DNA of 64,000 nucleotides from Frigoribacterium endophyticum (GTDB lineage Bacteria; Actinomycetota; Actinomycetes; Actinomycetales; Microbacteriaceae), in NCBI RefSeq assembly GCF_011759585.1, contig NZ_JAAOYV010000002.1:307510-371509 (forward strand), given 5' to 3'. Positions 63,100 through 64,000 of the stretch are shown here, piece after piece; position 1 is the first letter of the stretch, and every line of letters begins with the position of its first letter. The notes under the pieces were generated by a model. It saw only the letters and a list, made by a program, of their open reading frames with translations. It was not told the DNA's origin and ran no database searches. A program made the position numbers and the translations under genes.

Positions 63100-64000
63100 A
63101 GCGGATCCTCGGGTCGAGAACGGCGTAGAGCAGGTCGACGAGCAGGTTGGCCAGCATGAAGATGATGACCATCACGGCCACGAACGACACGACGGTGGGG
63201 CCCTCGCCGAGCTGGATGGCCTTGTAGACGGTGCCGCCGACGCCCTGGATGTTGAAGATGCCCTCGGTGACGATGGCACCGACCATCAGCGATCCGATGT
63301 CGACGCCGAGGTAGGTGATGACCGGCACGAGCGAGTTGCGGAGGATGTGCACGCCGACGACACGGCGGCGGGTGAGGCCCTTCGCCGTGGCGGTGCGCAC
63401 GAAGTCGGCGCTCATGTTCTCCGAGACGGAGGCGCGGGTCAGTCGCACGATGTACGCGAACGACACGGAGGCCAGCACCAGGGCCGGCAGCACCAGCTCG
63501 TTCCACGGGGCCTGTGAGCTGACCGTGGTGCGGAAGATGCCGAGGTTGATGGCGAAGACGTACTGCAGCACGAAGCCGACGACGAAGATCGGCACGGAGA
63601 TGAGCAGCAGGCTCACGACGAGCGCGCTCGTGTCGAAGATCTTGCCCTTGCGGAGACCGGCGACCAGACCGACGATGATGCCGGCGACGGCCTCGAAGAC
63701 GAGGGCCAGCATCGCGAGGCGGAAGGTGATGGGGAAGGCGCGCGTCAGCTCGGACAGCACGGGACGACCGGAGAAGGTCGTGCCGAGGTCGCCCGTGAAC
63801 AGTCCGCCGATGTAGAGCAGGTACTGGACGATGAAGGGCTTGTCGAGGTTGTACTGAGCCCTGATCTGCTCGAGGACCTGGGGGCTCGGCTGCTTGTCGC
63901 CGAAGAGAGCCGCCACGGGGTCGCCCGGCACGGCGAAGACCATGAAGTAGATGAGGAACGTCGCCCCGAAGAAGACGGGGATCAATTGGAGGAGCCGTCG
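63089..64000 (-). CDS. Peptide ABC transporter permease (DppB/OppB-like), N-terminus cut by window edge
   Basis: The minus-strand frame is open to base 64000, and the visible beginning reads RRLLQLIPVFFGATFLIYFMVF. This is the normal N-terminal helix of DppB/OppB permeases after a few missing residues, so the gene starts just outside the window and the TTG at 63985 is not the real start. It has about 304 visible residues, the loop ATAKGLTRRRVVGVHILRNSLVPVI (EAA motif) near the middle and six membrane helices. It is the first subunit of the operon continuing with DppC-like and the fused ATPase. Confidence 0.9.
   Translation of the reverse strand, partial: RRLLQLIPVFFGATFLIYFMVFAVPGDPVAALFGDKQPSPQVLEQIRAQYNLDKPFIVQYLLYIGGLFTGDLGTTFSGRPVLSELTRAFPITFRLAMLALVFEAVAGIIVGLVAGLRKGKIFDTSALVVSLLLISVPIFVVGFVLQYVFAINLGIFRTTVSSQAPWNELVLPALVLASVSFAYIVRLTRASVSENMSADFVRTATAKGLTRRRVVGVHILRNSLVPVITYLGVDIGSLMVGAIVTEGIFNIQGVGGTVYKAIQLGEGPTVVSFVAVMVIIFMLANLLVDLLYAVLDPRIRYAK

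Noticed and set aside
63985-63987. TTG as start of the DppB-like permease
   Set aside because: The frame continues to the window edge through RRLLQ, which is the usual DppB N-terminus, so the real start lies outside.

Overview
The window is very GC-rich, densely coding DNA from an actinobacterium. GTG and TTG starts are common, and many genes have a TANNNT -10 hexamer 6-7 nt before the start codon, which suggests leaderless mRNAs. The gene set fits Microbacteriaceae or a close relative: AdnAB end-resection nuclease, UvrD2-like helicase, actinobacterial DapC/DapD/DapE, UPF0182, DUF2342, DUF3107, DUF3117, an MshB-like deacetylase and 7Fe ferredoxin. Genus cannot be decided from the sequence alone. 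It looks like chromosome. I saw no insertion sequence, prophage, CRISPR array, integrase or rRNA.

Layout. (1) 1-9.1 kb is the most accessory-looking part and resembles a cell-wall polymer locus. It holds a truncated Glu-Pro-repeat protein, a LicC-like cytidylyltransferase, a TagG/TagH-type exporter, a CDP-glycerol glycerophosphotransferase-like enzyme, two GT2 glycosyltransferases and a CDP-alcohol phosphatidyltransferase with an unusual fourth metal-site residue. (2) 9.1-19.6 kb holds an HtrA-type protease with a ten-copy hexapeptide repeat, an aminotransferase, glycerate kinase, initiator tRNA-fMet, a UPF0182 membrane protein, a PDZ-Lon-like protease and a DUF2342 protein. (3) 19.6-31.2 kb is a DNA repair block: ThiF-like protein, UvrD2-like helicase, NudC-like Nudix enzyme, a phosphotransferase-fold protein that has lost its catalytic residues, AdnB, AdnA, DUF3107 and a small membrane protein. 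(4) 31.2-37.2 kb holds a ferritin-like protein, DEAD-box RNA helicase, PHP phosphoesterase, a membrane EEP-family protein and aminopeptidase P.

(5) 37.2-39.6 kb is a copper-type envelope cluster (CopC, YcnI, a Met/His-bearing membrane protein). (6) 39.7-46.3 kb holds a stress-protein-like membrane protein, an MgtE-N/CBS protein with no transporter domain, DUF1003, Mrp ATPase, a 40-residue membrane microprotein, a LysR regulator, TatB, an O-methyltransferase and DUF3117. (7) 46.4-54.0 kb holds a PIG-V-like mannosyltransferase, dapE, dapD, citrate synthase, dapC, fdxA and an MshB-like deacetylase fused to a membrane domain. The dap genes supply meso-diaminopimelate/lysine. (8) 54.0-57.6 kb is an efeUOB iron uptake operon behind an IdeR/DtxR-like box. 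(9) 57.7-64 kb holds a lipoprotein, TypA/BipA and a Dpp/Opp-type peptide importer whose first permease runs off the right edge.

No wholly new multi-gene system is evident. The best candidates for a second look are the wall-polymer locus with its Asp-to-His phosphatidyltransferase, the apparent pseudokinase at 23.1 kb, the copper-cluster membrane protein, and the leaderless promoter pattern.
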